Positions 1 to 8,818 of a stretch of 64,000 nucleotides of DNA are shown piece after piece (the stretch's first letter is position 1; each line of letters starts with the position of its first letter). The DNA comes from JACMLD01 sp038229695 (GTDB lineage Bacteria; Bacteroidota; Bacteroidia; Chitinophagales; Chitinophagaceae), in contig JBBROE010000007.1 in the NCBI GenBank assembly GCA_038229695.1, forward strand, positions 1 to 64,000, in the 5' to 3' direction. The notes beneath the pieces were generated by a model. It worked only from the letters and a program-made list of their open reading frames with translations. It searched no databases and was not told the origin of the DNA. The translations under genes and the position numbers were made by a program.

Positions 1-681
1 ATTATGCTGTCTGATAAGATCTACGTCGCGAGTAAGTTTACAAAATTGACCTTGCAGGAATATCCGGGTGTTTTGCCGCCTGTTGAAGTAATCCCCTATG
101 GATTTCCAGAAGTTGGCGAAAAAAAGAATTACTCTGGGACCAACAGAAATGCGCCATTAAAGTTACTTTTTGTAGGCGGTCTGTCACAACGTAAGGGAAT
201 TGCAGATCTTTTTGAAGCAGTTGAAACACTAAAGAACGAAGTTAAATTAACAGTTGTTGGCCATAAAGGAAGTAATAATTGTGCGGCACTCGAAGCCGCA
301 TTGTTAGAACATCATTGGATTCCAAGTCTTTCAAATAGCGAGATTTTGAAGTTGATGAGGGACAACGATATACTTCTTTTTCCCTCATTATTTGAAGGAT
401 TTGGATTAGTAATAACCGAGGCGATGTCGCAGGGAACTCCTGTGATTACAACTAATCGCACCGCGGGACCGGATTTTATCGATCATGGGGAAAATGGATG
501 GCTGGTAGAGGCAGGCTCCCCAAATGCAATCAGATCTATATTAGAGGAAATATTGCGTAACCCAAAATTAATCGAAAAAGTTGGAATTAACGCAATGGAA
601 ACTGCAAGGAAAAGGCCATGGAAGACATACAGGAGCCAGATCGCGGCATCGATATCATCGGAACTAGTAAAATATAATTGA
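1..681 (+). CDS. Glycosyltransferase family 4/1, C-terminal part (5' truncated by window edge)
   Basis: Transfers a sugar from a nucleotide donor to a growing exopolysaccharide lipid-linked intermediate at the cytoplasmic face of the membrane. About 226 residues are visible. They contain the typical GT-B C-terminal half: a donor-domain start (KLLFVGGLSQRKGIADL), then the E-x7-E type motif in LFEGFGLVITEAMSQGTPVI and the GENGWLV segment. The frame is open to base 1 and the acceptor-binding N-terminal Rossmann half is missing, so the gene certainly begins upstream and the ATG at base 4 is probably internal. It lies 25 bp before the Wzy-like gene on the same strand. The donor and acceptor sugars cannot be told from sequence. 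Confidence 0.88.
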   Translation: MMLSDKIYVASKFTKLTLQEYPGVLPPVEVIPYGFPEVGEKKNYSGTNRNAPLKLLFVGGLSQRKGIADLFEAVETLKNEVKLTVVGHKGSNNCAALEAALLEHHWIPSLSNSEILKLMRDNDILLFPSLFEGFGLVITEAMSQGTPVITTNRTAGPDFIDHGENGWLVEAGSPNAIRSILEEILRNPKLIEKVGINAMETARKRPWKTYRSQIAASISSELVKYN

Positions 682-706
682 CGAATATTGAGGTTAATTT
701 AATTAT

Positions 707-2110
707 ATGAATTCTAGTTCTGCCAAGGCTACTACTTCGATTTTTATTCCAGGCGAGTTTCAGCCTCAAATACAAACACCAGTCAGTAAATCGGATTTAA
801 GGGAGAATAGGGTGCTTAAGCAGGCAATTTGGGTCTACTTTATTTTATTGATTTTTGAGGGCGCATTAAGGAAATGGTTTTTACCTTTCTTGGCTACTCC
901 CCTGCTCGTAATTCGCGATCCCATCGCCTTATGGGTTACGGTTGTCGCATTTAGAAAAAATTTGATTCATTTCAATCGTTTTATATTAATGATGCTTGGA
1001 CTGGGTATCGTTGGAATTTTTACTGCGATTATTTTCGGTCATGGAAATCTTTATGTGGCGATTTATGGTGCGCGAATTTTAATGATTGAATTTCCATTTC
1101 TTTTTGTAATAGGTAATGTTTTATCTATAAAAGATGTGGTAAAAATCGGTAGGGTGATAATGTGGTTGTCTATCCCCATGGTCGTCTTAATTTGCATCCA
1201 GTTTTATAGCCCACAGTCTGCGTGGGTAAACAGAGGTGTGGGGGGAGACATGAACGGAGCAGGGTTTAGTGGGGCGTTAGGATACTTCCGGCCCCCTGGT
1301 ACATTTTCTTTTATAAATGGAACAGCGAGCTTTTTTAGTTTAGCGGCTGCGTTCGTTCTTTATTTTTGGTTTAATCCAAACGAGGTAAATAGGATCTTAC
1401 TATTGTTGGCTACAGGGGCAGTATTTGCAGCCATACCATTTTCCATAAGTAGGGAGCTATTTTTTTCAATTTTGGTGAGCACCACCTTTGCCTTGCTTGC
1501 CGTGCTGCGCAAGCCAAAATATGCCGGAAAGTTTATTTCGGCAGGAGTCGCCCTCCTAGGTGTCTTTATCTTTATACTGAACACAAATTTGATGAAGCCG
1601 GCAAAGGAGGCATTTTCAGATCGTTTTGAAACTGCAAACGATGCCGAGGGAGGAGTAGTAAAAGGTGTCATTGCCGATCGGTATTTTGGAAACTTGTTTC
1701 GGTCTGCAACTAACTCGTCTAACTTGCCGTTTTTTGGTTTGGGACTGGGTATGGGTACTAATGTGGGTAGCCAAGTCCTTATAGGCAAGACTGAGTTTTT
1801 AATTGCTGAAGGAGAATGGGGTAGGTTGGTTGGTGAAATGGGAGCAGTTATGGGACTGTCGGTCATTATTATTAGGGTTTTATTAGCGTGGAAAGTGTTC
1901 CGGGCTTCTTATCGTAATCTAAAAAAAGGGAATTTACTTCCATGGATGTTAGTCAGTTTTGGAATTCTGACTATACCGCAGGGGTTATGGGGACAGCCGA
2001 CATCTCTGGGATTTGGGATACTAATTGGCGGTTTAATTCTTTCATCACTACGAACGGAAATTCCGATAAATTCTAAACCGCTGGGGATTCACCCTTCAGT
2101 CTCAAAATAA
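707..2110 (+). CDS. O-antigen polymerase/ligase-like polytopic membrane protein (Wzy candidate)
   Basis: A 467-residue, very hydrophobic protein with about ten or more predicted membrane helices. It has a long soluble loop near the C-terminal third, roughly residues 300-345, containing the NSSNLPFFGLGLGMGTN segment that resembles the periplasmic loop of O-antigen ligase/polymerase-like proteins. Its role is inferred as polymerising or ligating the repeat unit built by the surrounding glycosyltransferases. These proteins diverge fast, so the assignment rests on topology, the loop and the position in the cluster. The stop codon overlaps the start of the next glycosyltransferase (TAATG), showing tight coupling. 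An undecaprenyl-linked exporter-associated membrane protein of another kind is possible. Confidence 0.7.
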   Translation: MNSSSAKATTSIFIPGEFQPQIQTPVSKSDLRENRVLKQAIWVYFILLIFEGALRKWFLPFLATPLLVIRDPIALWVTVVAFRKNLIHFNRFILMMLGLGIVGIFTAIIFGHGNLYVAIYGARILMIEFPFLFVIGNVLSIKDVVKIGRVIMWLSIPMVVLICIQFYSPQSAWVNRGVGGDMNGAGFSGALGYFRPPGTFSFINGTASFFSLAAAFVLYFWFNPNEVNRILLLLATGAVFAAIPFSISRELFFSILVSTTFALLAVLRKPKYAGKFISAGVALLGVFIFILNTNLMKPAKEAFSDRFETANDAEGGVVKGVIADRYFGNLFRSATNSSNLPFFGLGLGMGTNVGSQVLIGKTEFLIAEGEWGRLVGEMGAVMGLSVIIIRVLLAWKVFRASYRNLKKGNLLPWMLVSFGILTIPQGLWGQPTSLGFGILIGGLILSSLRTEIPINSKPLGIHPSVSK

Positions 2111-3255
2111 TGAAATTCATTTTAATTGGGAATTATCCCCCTGATAAACAAGAAAGCATGCTTCGTTTCACGCAAATGCTGCACCACGGATTTCTGGAGG
2201 CAGGGCTAGAAAGCGAAATTTGGCAGCCAGGTATATTTTTCGGAAGATGGGCAAAATCGCCAAATGCGGGGCTCGGCAAATGGTTGGGATATCTAGATAA
2301 GTGGTTAATTTTTAAAATGGTGCTATTTATAAGGGTTCGTAGGAAGGCTTACTGTGGTGGTAATATAAGGTTTCATGTTTGCGATCACTCAAATGCGCCT
2401 TATCTTGCAAACTTACCGGTCTGTAAAACAAGCATAACATGCCATGACGTGCTTGCTATTAGGGGTGCTTTGGGATATGCGGATGCTTTTTGCCCAGCTT
2501 CCCGAACAGGACGGCTTTTGCAAAAGTGGATATTATCTCATCTTTTAAAAGCGAGGCTCCTTGCTGCCGATACCAAGCAAACACTGTTACAATTGGAGGA
2601 ACTGCAGAAGGCCGATAAATTTCAAAATAAGTGGAGAGTAATTCATATCGCTTTTAATGACAAGTTTAAAAGACTTGATAAAAAATCCGCGTTGAAATTA
2701 CTGGACAGCACACTCATCCCTCCAGGCTGTACGTATTTACTTCAAGTAGGTTCAGGTATAACTCGGAAAAATCGAAAGCTCATTATTGATATGGTGGCAA
2801 TTTTAGGTAAACAATTCGAAGGATTTATCTGTTTTGCCGGGGAGGCCGCCGATCAGGAATTGTTAAAATACGCCGGTTTGAAAAAATTAGAAGATCGCAT
2901 AATTTCAATATCAAAACCAGATCATCAGACATTGCTTGCGCTGTACAGTAATTGCGACACTCTAATCTTTCCTTCATTTTCCGAGGGGTTTGGCTGGCCT
3001 GTGATTGAAGGCCAGGCATGCGGCGCTCCGGTGATTGCGAGTAGCCTTGAACCTATGCCTGAAGTTAGCGGAGGAGCAGCGATTCATGCAGATCCGTGCA
3101 AAGCTGAGGAATTTGCTGCTGCATGGCTTGCTTTGAAGAATATTGCATTCAAAAATGAATTAATTCAAAAAGGTTTTGCTAATGCAGAAAGGTTTCAGTC
3201 ACGTGAAATGATAGATAGCTACCTTGAATTACATGATATTGAAAGGGCAAACTGA
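2110..3255 (+). CDS. Glycosyltransferase family 4
   Basis: A 381-residue GT-B retaining glycosyltransferase of the exopolysaccharide cluster. The C-terminal donor domain is clear: LLQVGSGITRKNRKLIIDM begins the second Rossmann unit. The sequence FPSFSEGFGWPVIEGQACG carries the family's E-x7-E motif, and PMPEVSGGAA follows it. The N-terminal acceptor domain includes CHDVLAIRG, a motif often seen in mannosyltransferase-like members. No membrane segment is obvious, so it should act at the inner face of the cytoplasmic membrane. The start ATG overlaps the stop of the Wzy-like gene by one base, and an acetyltransferase follows after 8 bp. The sugar specificity is unknown. Confidence 0.88.
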   Translation: MKFILIGNYPPDKQESMLRFTQMLHHGFLEAGLESEIWQPGIFFGRWAKSPNAGLGKWLGYLDKWLIFKMVLFIRVRRKAYCGGNIRFHVCDHSNAPYLANLPVCKTSITCHDVLAIRGALGYADAFCPASRTGRLLQKWILSHLLKARLLAADTKQTLLQLEELQKADKFQNKWRVIHIAFNDKFKRLDKKSALKLLDSTLIPPGCTYLLQVGSGITRKNRKLIIDMVAILGKQFEGFICFAGEAADQELLKYAGLKKLEDRIISISKPDHQTLLALYSNCDTLIFPSFSEGFGWPVIEGQACGAPVIASSLEPMPEVSGGAAIHADPCKAEEFAAAWLALKNIAFKNELIQKGFANAERFQSREMIDSYLELHDIERAN

Positions 3256-3263
3256 CAACAAAA

Positions 3264-3926
3264 ATGATTTTAAAAGCTTTGATCCTTATTCTGCCGTGGA
3301 AACTAAAACGATGGGCTCTCCAGCGGCGTTTTGGATTTAAACTCCATCCTTCAGCTCATATTGGACTTTCGTGGATTTTCCCGCGTCAGCTAGTGATGAG
3401 AGCCGGGGCTCATATTGGTCATTTTAATTTTGCTTTGAATCTTGACCTTATCGAAATGGATGGGCAATCGGGGATCGGACGCGGAAACTGGATTACAGGT
3501 TTTCCCACTGGTACAAGTTCCCTACACTTTATGCATCAAACAGATAGAAAAGCAGCACTATACATTGGAGAATCTGCGAACATTACAAAAAATCATCATA
3601 TTGATTGCACTGACCAAATCGTAATTGGAAAATTTGCCACTGTTGCAGGGTATCGATCCCAGTTTTTAACGCATTCGATAGACCTTTATGAGAATAGGCA
3701 GAACAGTTCACCGATCGTAATTGGCGAATATTGCTTTGTTGGAACAGACGTTATTGTCCTTGGGGGCGCGGTCCTGCCACCCAGGTCTGCCCTAGTGGCC
3801 AAGTCGCTACTTAATAAGTCGTTTTCTGATGAATGGATGTTGTACGGGGGAATACCTGCAAAAATGATACAGGAAATCCCCAAAAATGCAAAATATTTTT
3901 CTCGTCTGGAAGGGTATGTGGTGTGA
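3264..3926 (+). CDS. Left-handed beta-helix (hexapeptide) acyltransferase
   Basis: A 220-residue protein with degenerate hexapeptide repeats of the LbetaH fold (VIGKFATVAG, IVIGEYCFVGTDVIVLGGAVLPP), typical of CoA-dependent sugar O-acetyltransferases of the WcaF/CatB/NodL type. It probably acetylates a sugar of the repeat unit, acting as a trimer with active sites between subunits. The N-terminal part lacks the maltose-acetyltransferase cap. It sits 8 bp behind a glycosyltransferase, so co-transcription is very likely. The catalytic histidine of this family may be the one in SQFLTHSIDLYENRQ. The exact acceptor cannot be named. A second LbetaH enzyme occurs at 5314-5883. Confidence 0.82.
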   Translation: MILKALILILPWKLKRWALQRRFGFKLHPSAHIGLSWIFPRQLVMRAGAHIGHFNFALNLDLIEMDGQSGIGRGNWITGFPTGTSSLHFMHQTDRKAALYIGESANITKNHHIDCTDQIVIGKFATVAGYRSQFLTHSIDLYENRQNSSPIVIGEYCFVGTDVIVLGGAVLPPRSALVAKSLLNKSFSDEWMLYGGIPAKMIQEIPKNAKYFSRLEGYVV

Positions 3927-4004
3927 GCAAACGCCTTTGATAATTTGTCATCATAGCCGTTTTATCCGGCAGTTGATTCCAAATTAAAATTTGAAGCAAA
4001 AATC

Positions 4005-5258
4005 TTGGATAATCATAATATTTGGATCAACATGAAGTGTAATACTGCTCCGAAGTTACATATGCTTCATGTTGTTACCGACATGAATCCGCAACAAGGA
4101 GGAGTATGTCATTCAGTTAGAACGATAATTAGGGGTTTGAATGAATTGAATGTCATTAGTGAAGTAGTGTGTGTAGATGATGTTGAGGCCGAATATTTAC
4201 AAAATCAGCATTTTAAAGTAAATAATCTCGGTGTCAGCCGAGGTCCCTGGTTCTTTCATCCAGGTTATATCGATTGGCTTGTTAAAAATATGAGTCGTTT
4301 CGACGTAGTGATTGTACATGGATTATGGCTTTACCCGGGTTATGCAGTTGGTAAGGCGTTAAAAAAGTTAACCTCTTGGTCCCGGTCAAAGACACTAGCT
4401 ACAAAGATCTTTGTGATGCCGCATGGCATGTTGGATCCTTATTTCCAAAGCGCTTCTGGAAGACGGGTTAAGGCAGTTAGGAATTGGTTGTATTGGAAGC
4501 TAATCGAGTCGAAAATGGTAAATCAGTGTAACGGAATTTTATTCACCAGTGATGCTGAACAAAAGCTGGCTCGCCTTCCCTTTAGACCTTATCATCCTTT
4601 AAATGAATATGTAGTGGGATTAGGCGCAGAAGAGCCGCCGGACTTTAACGCCGACATGGTGAGCGCTTTTTTGGATCGATGTCCAGGTCTAGGTAAAAGG
4701 CCTTATTATCTTTTTTTGGGACGGATTCACGAAAAGAAGGGCGTTGCACTCTTAATCGAGGCATATCGAAAATTAAAGAGGTGGGCTATAAAAGCAAATT
4801 TGCCTTGTTATGATTTGGTCATAGCTGGGCCGGGTATGGCTGAACCTTATGGGCAGAGTATGTTAAAATTGGTAGCGGATGATGATGACTTGGTATCCTC
4901 GGTATTTTTTCCTGGAATGTTATTAGGTGGTACCAAGTGGGGTGCGTTTTATGGTTGTGATGTGTTTGTCTTGCCGAGCCATCAGGAAAACTTCGGTTAT
5001 GCGGTTGTAGAGGCGCTCGGTTGTAGTAAACCTGTCTTAATATCTAATCAGGTAAACATCTGGCAAACTATAGAAGTTTCCGGCGGCGGCATAGTTAAAG
5101 ATGACACCGAAGAAGGGACTTTACAATTACTTAGTGCATGGCTTGGGATGAATGATTTGGCAAAAGACGAAATGCGCATTAGAGCGAAAGCCTGCTTTGC
5201 AGATTATTTTGGTACTATTGAGTCATCACGTAGACTTTTAAGAGCTGTGACGAGTTAG
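4005..5258 (+). CDS. Glycosyltransferase family 4
   Basis: A 417-residue GT-B glycosyltransferase. The N-terminal domain opens with LHVVTDMNPQQGGVCHSVR, the usual glycine-rich beginning of GT4 acceptor domains, and has VMPHGMLDPY in the middle. The donor domain contains YLFLGRIHEKKGVALLIEAY and the catalytic LPSHQENFGYAVVEALGCSKPV. The start is uncertain: in-frame ATG codons lie at 4005 and 4032, and the second begins closer to the conserved fold. A 78 bp gap precedes the gene and 55 bp follow before the WcaF-like gene. It is inferred to add one sugar of the exopolysaccharide repeat. Confidence 0.87.
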   Translation: MDNHNIWINMKCNTAPKLHMLHVVTDMNPQQGGVCHSVRTIIRGLNELNVISEVVCVDDVEAEYLQNQHFKVNNLGVSRGPWFFHPGYIDWLVKNMSRFDVVIVHGLWLYPGYAVGKALKKLTSWSRSKTLATKIFVMPHGMLDPYFQSASGRRVKAVRNWLYWKLIESKMVNQCNGILFTSDAEQKLARLPFRPYHPLNEYVVGLGAEEPPDFNADMVSAFLDRCPGLGKRPYYLFLGRIHEKKGVALLIEAYRKLKRWAIKANLPCYDLVIAGPGMAEPYGQSMLKLVADDDDLVSSVFFPGMLLGGTKWGAFYGCDVFVLPSHQENFGYAVVEALGCSKPVLISNQVNIWQTIEVSGGGIVKDDTEEGTLQLLSAWLGMNDLAKDEMRIRAKACFADYFGTIESSRRLLRAVTS

Positions 5259-5313
5259 TTAAAGCAATGGAATTCGGTTGCAAAACCTTCAATTACGCTG
5301 TAAACAAATCTAA

Positions 5314-5883
5314 ATGATTTCTTATCACAATGCCAAAAGTGCAGATCCATATTTACGACCGGTTTTTCCGCTTATCGATAAGGTGCGAAGATTTCTGTGG
5401 GCTACGACATGGTTGCTTCTTTGTCGGTGGACGCCAAATCCCATGCATAAGTGGAGAGTTTGGGTTTTAAAGCGTTTCGGGGCTAAAATTGGAGATAAGA
5501 ATTTTATTTATCCGTCCTGTAAAATTTGGGCTCCCTGGCTTCTGCAGACTGGAGAGGTAGTAGCTATAGGACCTGGGGTAGAAATTTATAACCCAGGGGG
5601 CATCAGAATAGGTCATCATAGCGTATTATCTCAACACTCTTTCTTATGTGGAGCTACACATAACTATGACAGCGAAGAATTTTCCTATATCAAAAAGGAA
5701 ATTGTTTTGGAGGCTTATGTATGGATATGTGCAAAAGCAATTGTGCTACCAGGAATTTACTGTTATGAAGGCAGCGTTCTTGCGGCAGCGGCTATAGCGA
5801 CAAGAAATATGGAGGCATGGACAGTATATGCCGGAAATCCTTCAAAACCTGTCAAGATGCGTAATAATTTTACTATTAAATAA
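5314..5883 (+). CDS. WcaF-like colanic-acid-type acetyltransferase
   Basis: A 189-residue hexapeptide-repeat acetyltransferase resembling WcaF of colanic acid synthesis, which O-acetylates a sugar of the lipid-linked repeat using acetyl-CoA. The N-terminal region (KVRRFLWATTWLLLCRWTP, then MHKWRVWVLKRFGAKIGDKN) is typical of the WcaF subgroup. The helix follows, with VAIGPGVEIYNPGGIRIGHH, and the catalytic histidine is probably in CGATHNYDSEEF. The end YAGNPSKPVKMR is the common closing motif GNPAKxVK. It is followed after 12 bp by the GMC oxidoreductase, suggesting coupled expression. The length is normal for the family. Confidence 0.85.
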   Translation: MISYHNAKSADPYLRPVFPLIDKVRRFLWATTWLLLCRWTPNPMHKWRVWVLKRFGAKIGDKNFIYPSCKIWAPWLLQTGEVVAIGPGVEIYNPGGIRIGHHSVLSQHSFLCGATHNYDSEEFSYIKKEIVLEAYVWICAKAIVLPGIYCYEGSVLAAAAIATRNMEAWTVYAGNPSKPVKMRNNFTIK

Positions 5884-5895
5884 CACCCGTATCTA

Positions 5896-7548
5896 ATGGT
5901 AGTTCTTTTTCCCCCAAACAAACATTTTGATCTGTGCGTAGTTGGGGCTGGGCCGGCAGGAATCATGGTTACAATTGAATTTTGCCGACAAAACCCAAAT
6001 AAAAGCGTATTACTTGTCGAATTCGGACAAAATAAACAACCAGGGAAAAATCAACTTGATGATTCAATCCAGATAGATAATTTAGTAAATCATCATGATC
6101 CCTATGAGTGTACAAATAAGGGAATCGGTGGGACCTCAAAATCCTGGGGTGGCCGATGTGTAATGTACGATGATATCGACTTCATGAGTCGTCCAATCCT
6201 GAATGGAGGGTGTACATGGGATCCCTTACTATTCGATGATGTAAAACGATATACTGATCGTGCAGCTGCTTATTTCGAATGTGGTGAAGCTATATTTAAT
6301 CTAAAGGATATTCCTTTGTGGAGAAGGAAAAGAATTAGTGAGAATTTTGTAGAAGGAGATGTGACCGACTCAGTAATTGAAAGATGGAGCTCTCCAACAA
6401 GATTTGGAAAGCAATACAGGGCTATTATGGCTGGTCTTTCTAACTTAACAATCATTGAAGGATATGAAGCCCGGCGATTTTCATCACCCGATGACGAGGG
6501 TCGGGTAGCGACTTTGAACGTCCGTTCAGTGACTACTAATTCAATTATTGAAGTTATTGCAAGCAAATTTGTAATAGCGGCAGGCGGACAAGAATCGACC
6601 AGGATTTTGCTGCGAAATAAGCATTTGTTTAGCAATCTCGAAGGTGGTAGTTTGCCGGCATTAGGGCGGTATTACCAAGGTCACCTTTCTGGGAAGATTG
6701 CATCGGTGCGTTTTACTGGCAATCCACATAAAACAGAATACGGCTTTTTACGGAATGGGGATGGGAGTTATATAAGAAGGCGCTTCCAATTTTCAAAGGA
6801 ATTGCTCATTAAAGAAAATCTCCTCAATACGGCGATTTGGCTTGATAATCCATTATATTTCGACCCAAAGCATAGAAGTGGGCCCATGTCCTTTATGTAC
6901 CTTATGATGATCTTGCCGATAATTGGGAGAAAATTGGCGCCCCCTGCTATTGCACATTCTATTACAAAAGGCAAAATTAATTCTGTATCTAAACATATTA
7001 GGAACGTTTTAGCGGGTCTACCGGATTCACTGATTAAACCTGCTTCAATTTTCTATAAAAGGTATTGTGTGAAAAGAAAATTGCCTGGCGTATTTCTGTA
7101 TAGCCGGCAGAATACCTATGCACTTCATTTCCATGCGGAACAAATACCATATACTGAGAATAAGATGGTTCTGCTTGGCGACGGTGAGACACTTGTCATT
7201 CAATACTCGTTAACAGAGGCAGATGTGAAGTCCGTAATAGCGTTGCATAAATTGCTTGATCAATGGTTGAGGAAAACTGGTAGCGGTCAACTGGAGTATT
7301 GGTACCCTGACGCAGAGATGGGTGATGAAATCAAAAGAATGTCGAAAGACGGTTTACATCAATGCGGGACGACCAGAATCGCTTCGACCGACAGGGAAGG
7401 TGTGGTAAATGCTGACCTGAGGCTGTATGGAACAAATAATATATTCGTTTGCAGCAGCTCTTCTTTTCCGACTTCCGGACAAGCCAACCCCACCTTTTTA
7501 CTAGGGGCGTTTGCTATCAGGCTGGCTGATTATTTGACAACTCACTAA
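5896..7548 (+). CDS. GMC-family FAD-dependent oxidoreductase in exopolysaccharide cluster
   Basis: A 550-residue flavoprotein. Residues 11-25 form the FAD-binding Rossmann start with GAGPAG at 17-22. GGTSKSWGGRCVMYDD resembles the second GMC signature region, and FVIAAGGQESTRILL is the internal nucleotide-binding turn. The C-terminal part has HQCGTTRIAS and the closing SSSFPTSGQANPTFLLGAFA typical of GMC oxidoreductases, which oxidise alcohol groups of sugars and other substrates. There is no signal peptide, so it should act in the cytoplasm. Its place between WcaF-like and acyltransferase-3 genes suggests oxidation of a sugar hydroxyl of the repeat unit or its precursor; this is inference. 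It could equally act on a lipid-linked intermediate. Confidence 0.8.
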   Translation: MVVLFPPNKHFDLCVVGAGPAGIMVTIEFCRQNPNKSVLLVEFGQNKQPGKNQLDDSIQIDNLVNHHDPYECTNKGIGGTSKSWGGRCVMYDDIDFMSRPILNGGCTWDPLLFDDVKRYTDRAAAYFECGEAIFNLKDIPLWRRKRISENFVEGDVTDSVIERWSSPTRFGKQYRAIMAGLSNLTIIEGYEARRFSSPDDEGRVATLNVRSVTTNSIIEVIASKFVIAAGGQESTRILLRNKHLFSNLEGGSLPALGRYYQGHLSGKIASVRFTGNPHKTEYGFLRNGDGSYIRRRFQFSKELLIKENLLNTAIWLDNPLYFDPKHRSGPMSFMYLMMILPIIGRKLAPPAIAHSITKGKINSVSKHIRNVLAGLPDSLIKPASIFYKRYCVKRKLPGVFLYSRQNTYALHFHAEQIPYTENKMVLLGDGETLVIQYSLTEADVKSVIALHKLLDQWLRKTGSGQLEYWYPDAEMGDEIKRMSKDGLHQCGTTRIASTDREGVVNADLRLYGTNNIFVCSSSSFPTSGQANPTFLLGAFAIRLADYLTTH

Positions 7549-7645
7549 GCTGATAACATCTGGGGAGTAATTTACCGGGAAAAGACTTTAAGTTTTTTCT
7601 GAAGAATTACTCTATCTCGAGCGGCACCCTTAAAAAATTGAGCTA

Positions 7646-8818
7646 ATGCAAGAAAAGAGATTAACGCATTTAACCGAACTAGATGGGTTAAGGGGTCTTG
7701 CCGTTGTGGCAGTTATGTGTTATCATTTTGTGCACCTTCCGGAGGTTTCAAATAATAAATGGGATCTCAAATTCAATAATATCTTGTTATCGGGTTGGAT
7801 TGGTGTTGATCTTTTTTTCGTTTTATCTGGATTTTTAATAACCAGGATATTGTTAAGTTCAAAAATTAAGACGGGCTATTTTAGCTCGTTTTACATAAAA
7901 CGATTTTTAAGGATCTTTCCCCTGTATTACTTGTATCTATTGCTCTGTTTTTGTATCATTTTACCTTATTCTCATACGCATCTCACTGGGACGGAGCAAG
8001 TAAAAGTTACAGTTGCACAACATTCGGAAATTTGGTTTTGGTTGTATTTGTCAAATATTAAGCAAATGATCAATGGTGTTTTCTTCGGAGCAGGTATGGG
8101 CCACCTGTGGTCTTTAGCTATTGAAGAACAATTCTATATAATTTGGCCTTTGGTTATTTATTTCTTCTCAAGTAGGGTTATTAAATCTGTATCGATATCA
8201 ATATTTTTCGGCGCAATGCTTCTTCGAATAAGTCTTGCTTTGTACAATGTGGATCCACAGTTAATTTATGTGTTTACTTTGACACGCATTGATGCGTTGG
8301 CATTAGGGACGTTGGTTGCGACGCTGGCTATGGACAATTACGATTTTAGTTATGGCCGTATTAGATTTACTCTTGCCATATCAGCGATTCTTTCGGTGTT
8401 GCTTTTATATTTCTTTGGTCCAAGAGCTGAGCATCACCCCGTTATGTATACGATCGGATTGTCGGTATTCGGTGTCTGCTTTGCCCTGACCTTAATATTG
8501 TTACAATCGAAATTTCCATTCCCTGGTCGTTTTTTGTTTACAAACAGGGCGCTTGTTTTTTTCGGAAAATACAGTTATGCGCTTTATATTTTTCATCCTC
8601 TTGTCCGGCAAGTCCTTCTTAAATTCTTTGGTTATCCCAGGGTTGTTTTTGGCTCTCAAGTTCCTTGGGAAATGATGTTCATCATTATTGGAATAGGTAT
8701 TTCTTTGTTGGTCGCACTATTGAGTTGGCACTTGTACGAAAAGTGGTTTCTTAAACTTAAAACCAGGATTCCACTTTCAAAAGTGAAGTTGCCTGATCCT
8801 ATTAAAACTGTCTTATGA
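7646..8818 (+). CDS. Acyltransferase-3 family membrane protein (OafA/YrhL type)
   Basis: A 390-residue polytopic protein with about ten membrane helices. The start region ELDGLRGLAVVAVMCYHFVH carries the conserved DGLRG element and the histidine of the family at about residue 27. FFVLSGFLIT and MGHLWSLAIEEQFYIIWP are strongly diagnostic. Members move acetyl or other acyl groups across the membrane onto sugars of O-antigen or exopolysaccharide. It overlaps the following GT2 gene by four bases (ATGA), so the two are translationally coupled. The 97 bp in front contain an inverted repeat and could hold a regulatory site. Together with two LbetaH enzymes it implies a heavily acylated polymer. Confidence 0.88.
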   Translation: MQEKRLTHLTELDGLRGLAVVAVMCYHFVHLPEVSNNKWDLKFNNILLSGWIGVDLFFVLSGFLITRILLSSKIKTGYFSSFYIKRFLRIFPLYYLYLLLCFCIILPYSHTHLTGTEQVKVTVAQHSEIWFWLYLSNIKQMINGVFFGAGMGHLWSLAIEEQFYIIWPLVIYFFSSRVIKSVSISIFFGAMLLRISLALYNVDPQLIYVFTLTRIDALALGTLVATLAMDNYDFSYGRIRFTLAISAILSVLLLYFFGPRAEHHPVMYTIGLSVFGVCFALTLILLQSKFPFPGRFLFTNRALVFFGKYSYALYIFHPLVRQVLLKFFGYPRVVFGSQVPWEMMFIIIGIGISLLVALLSWHLYEKWFLKLKTRIPLSKVKLPDPIKTVL

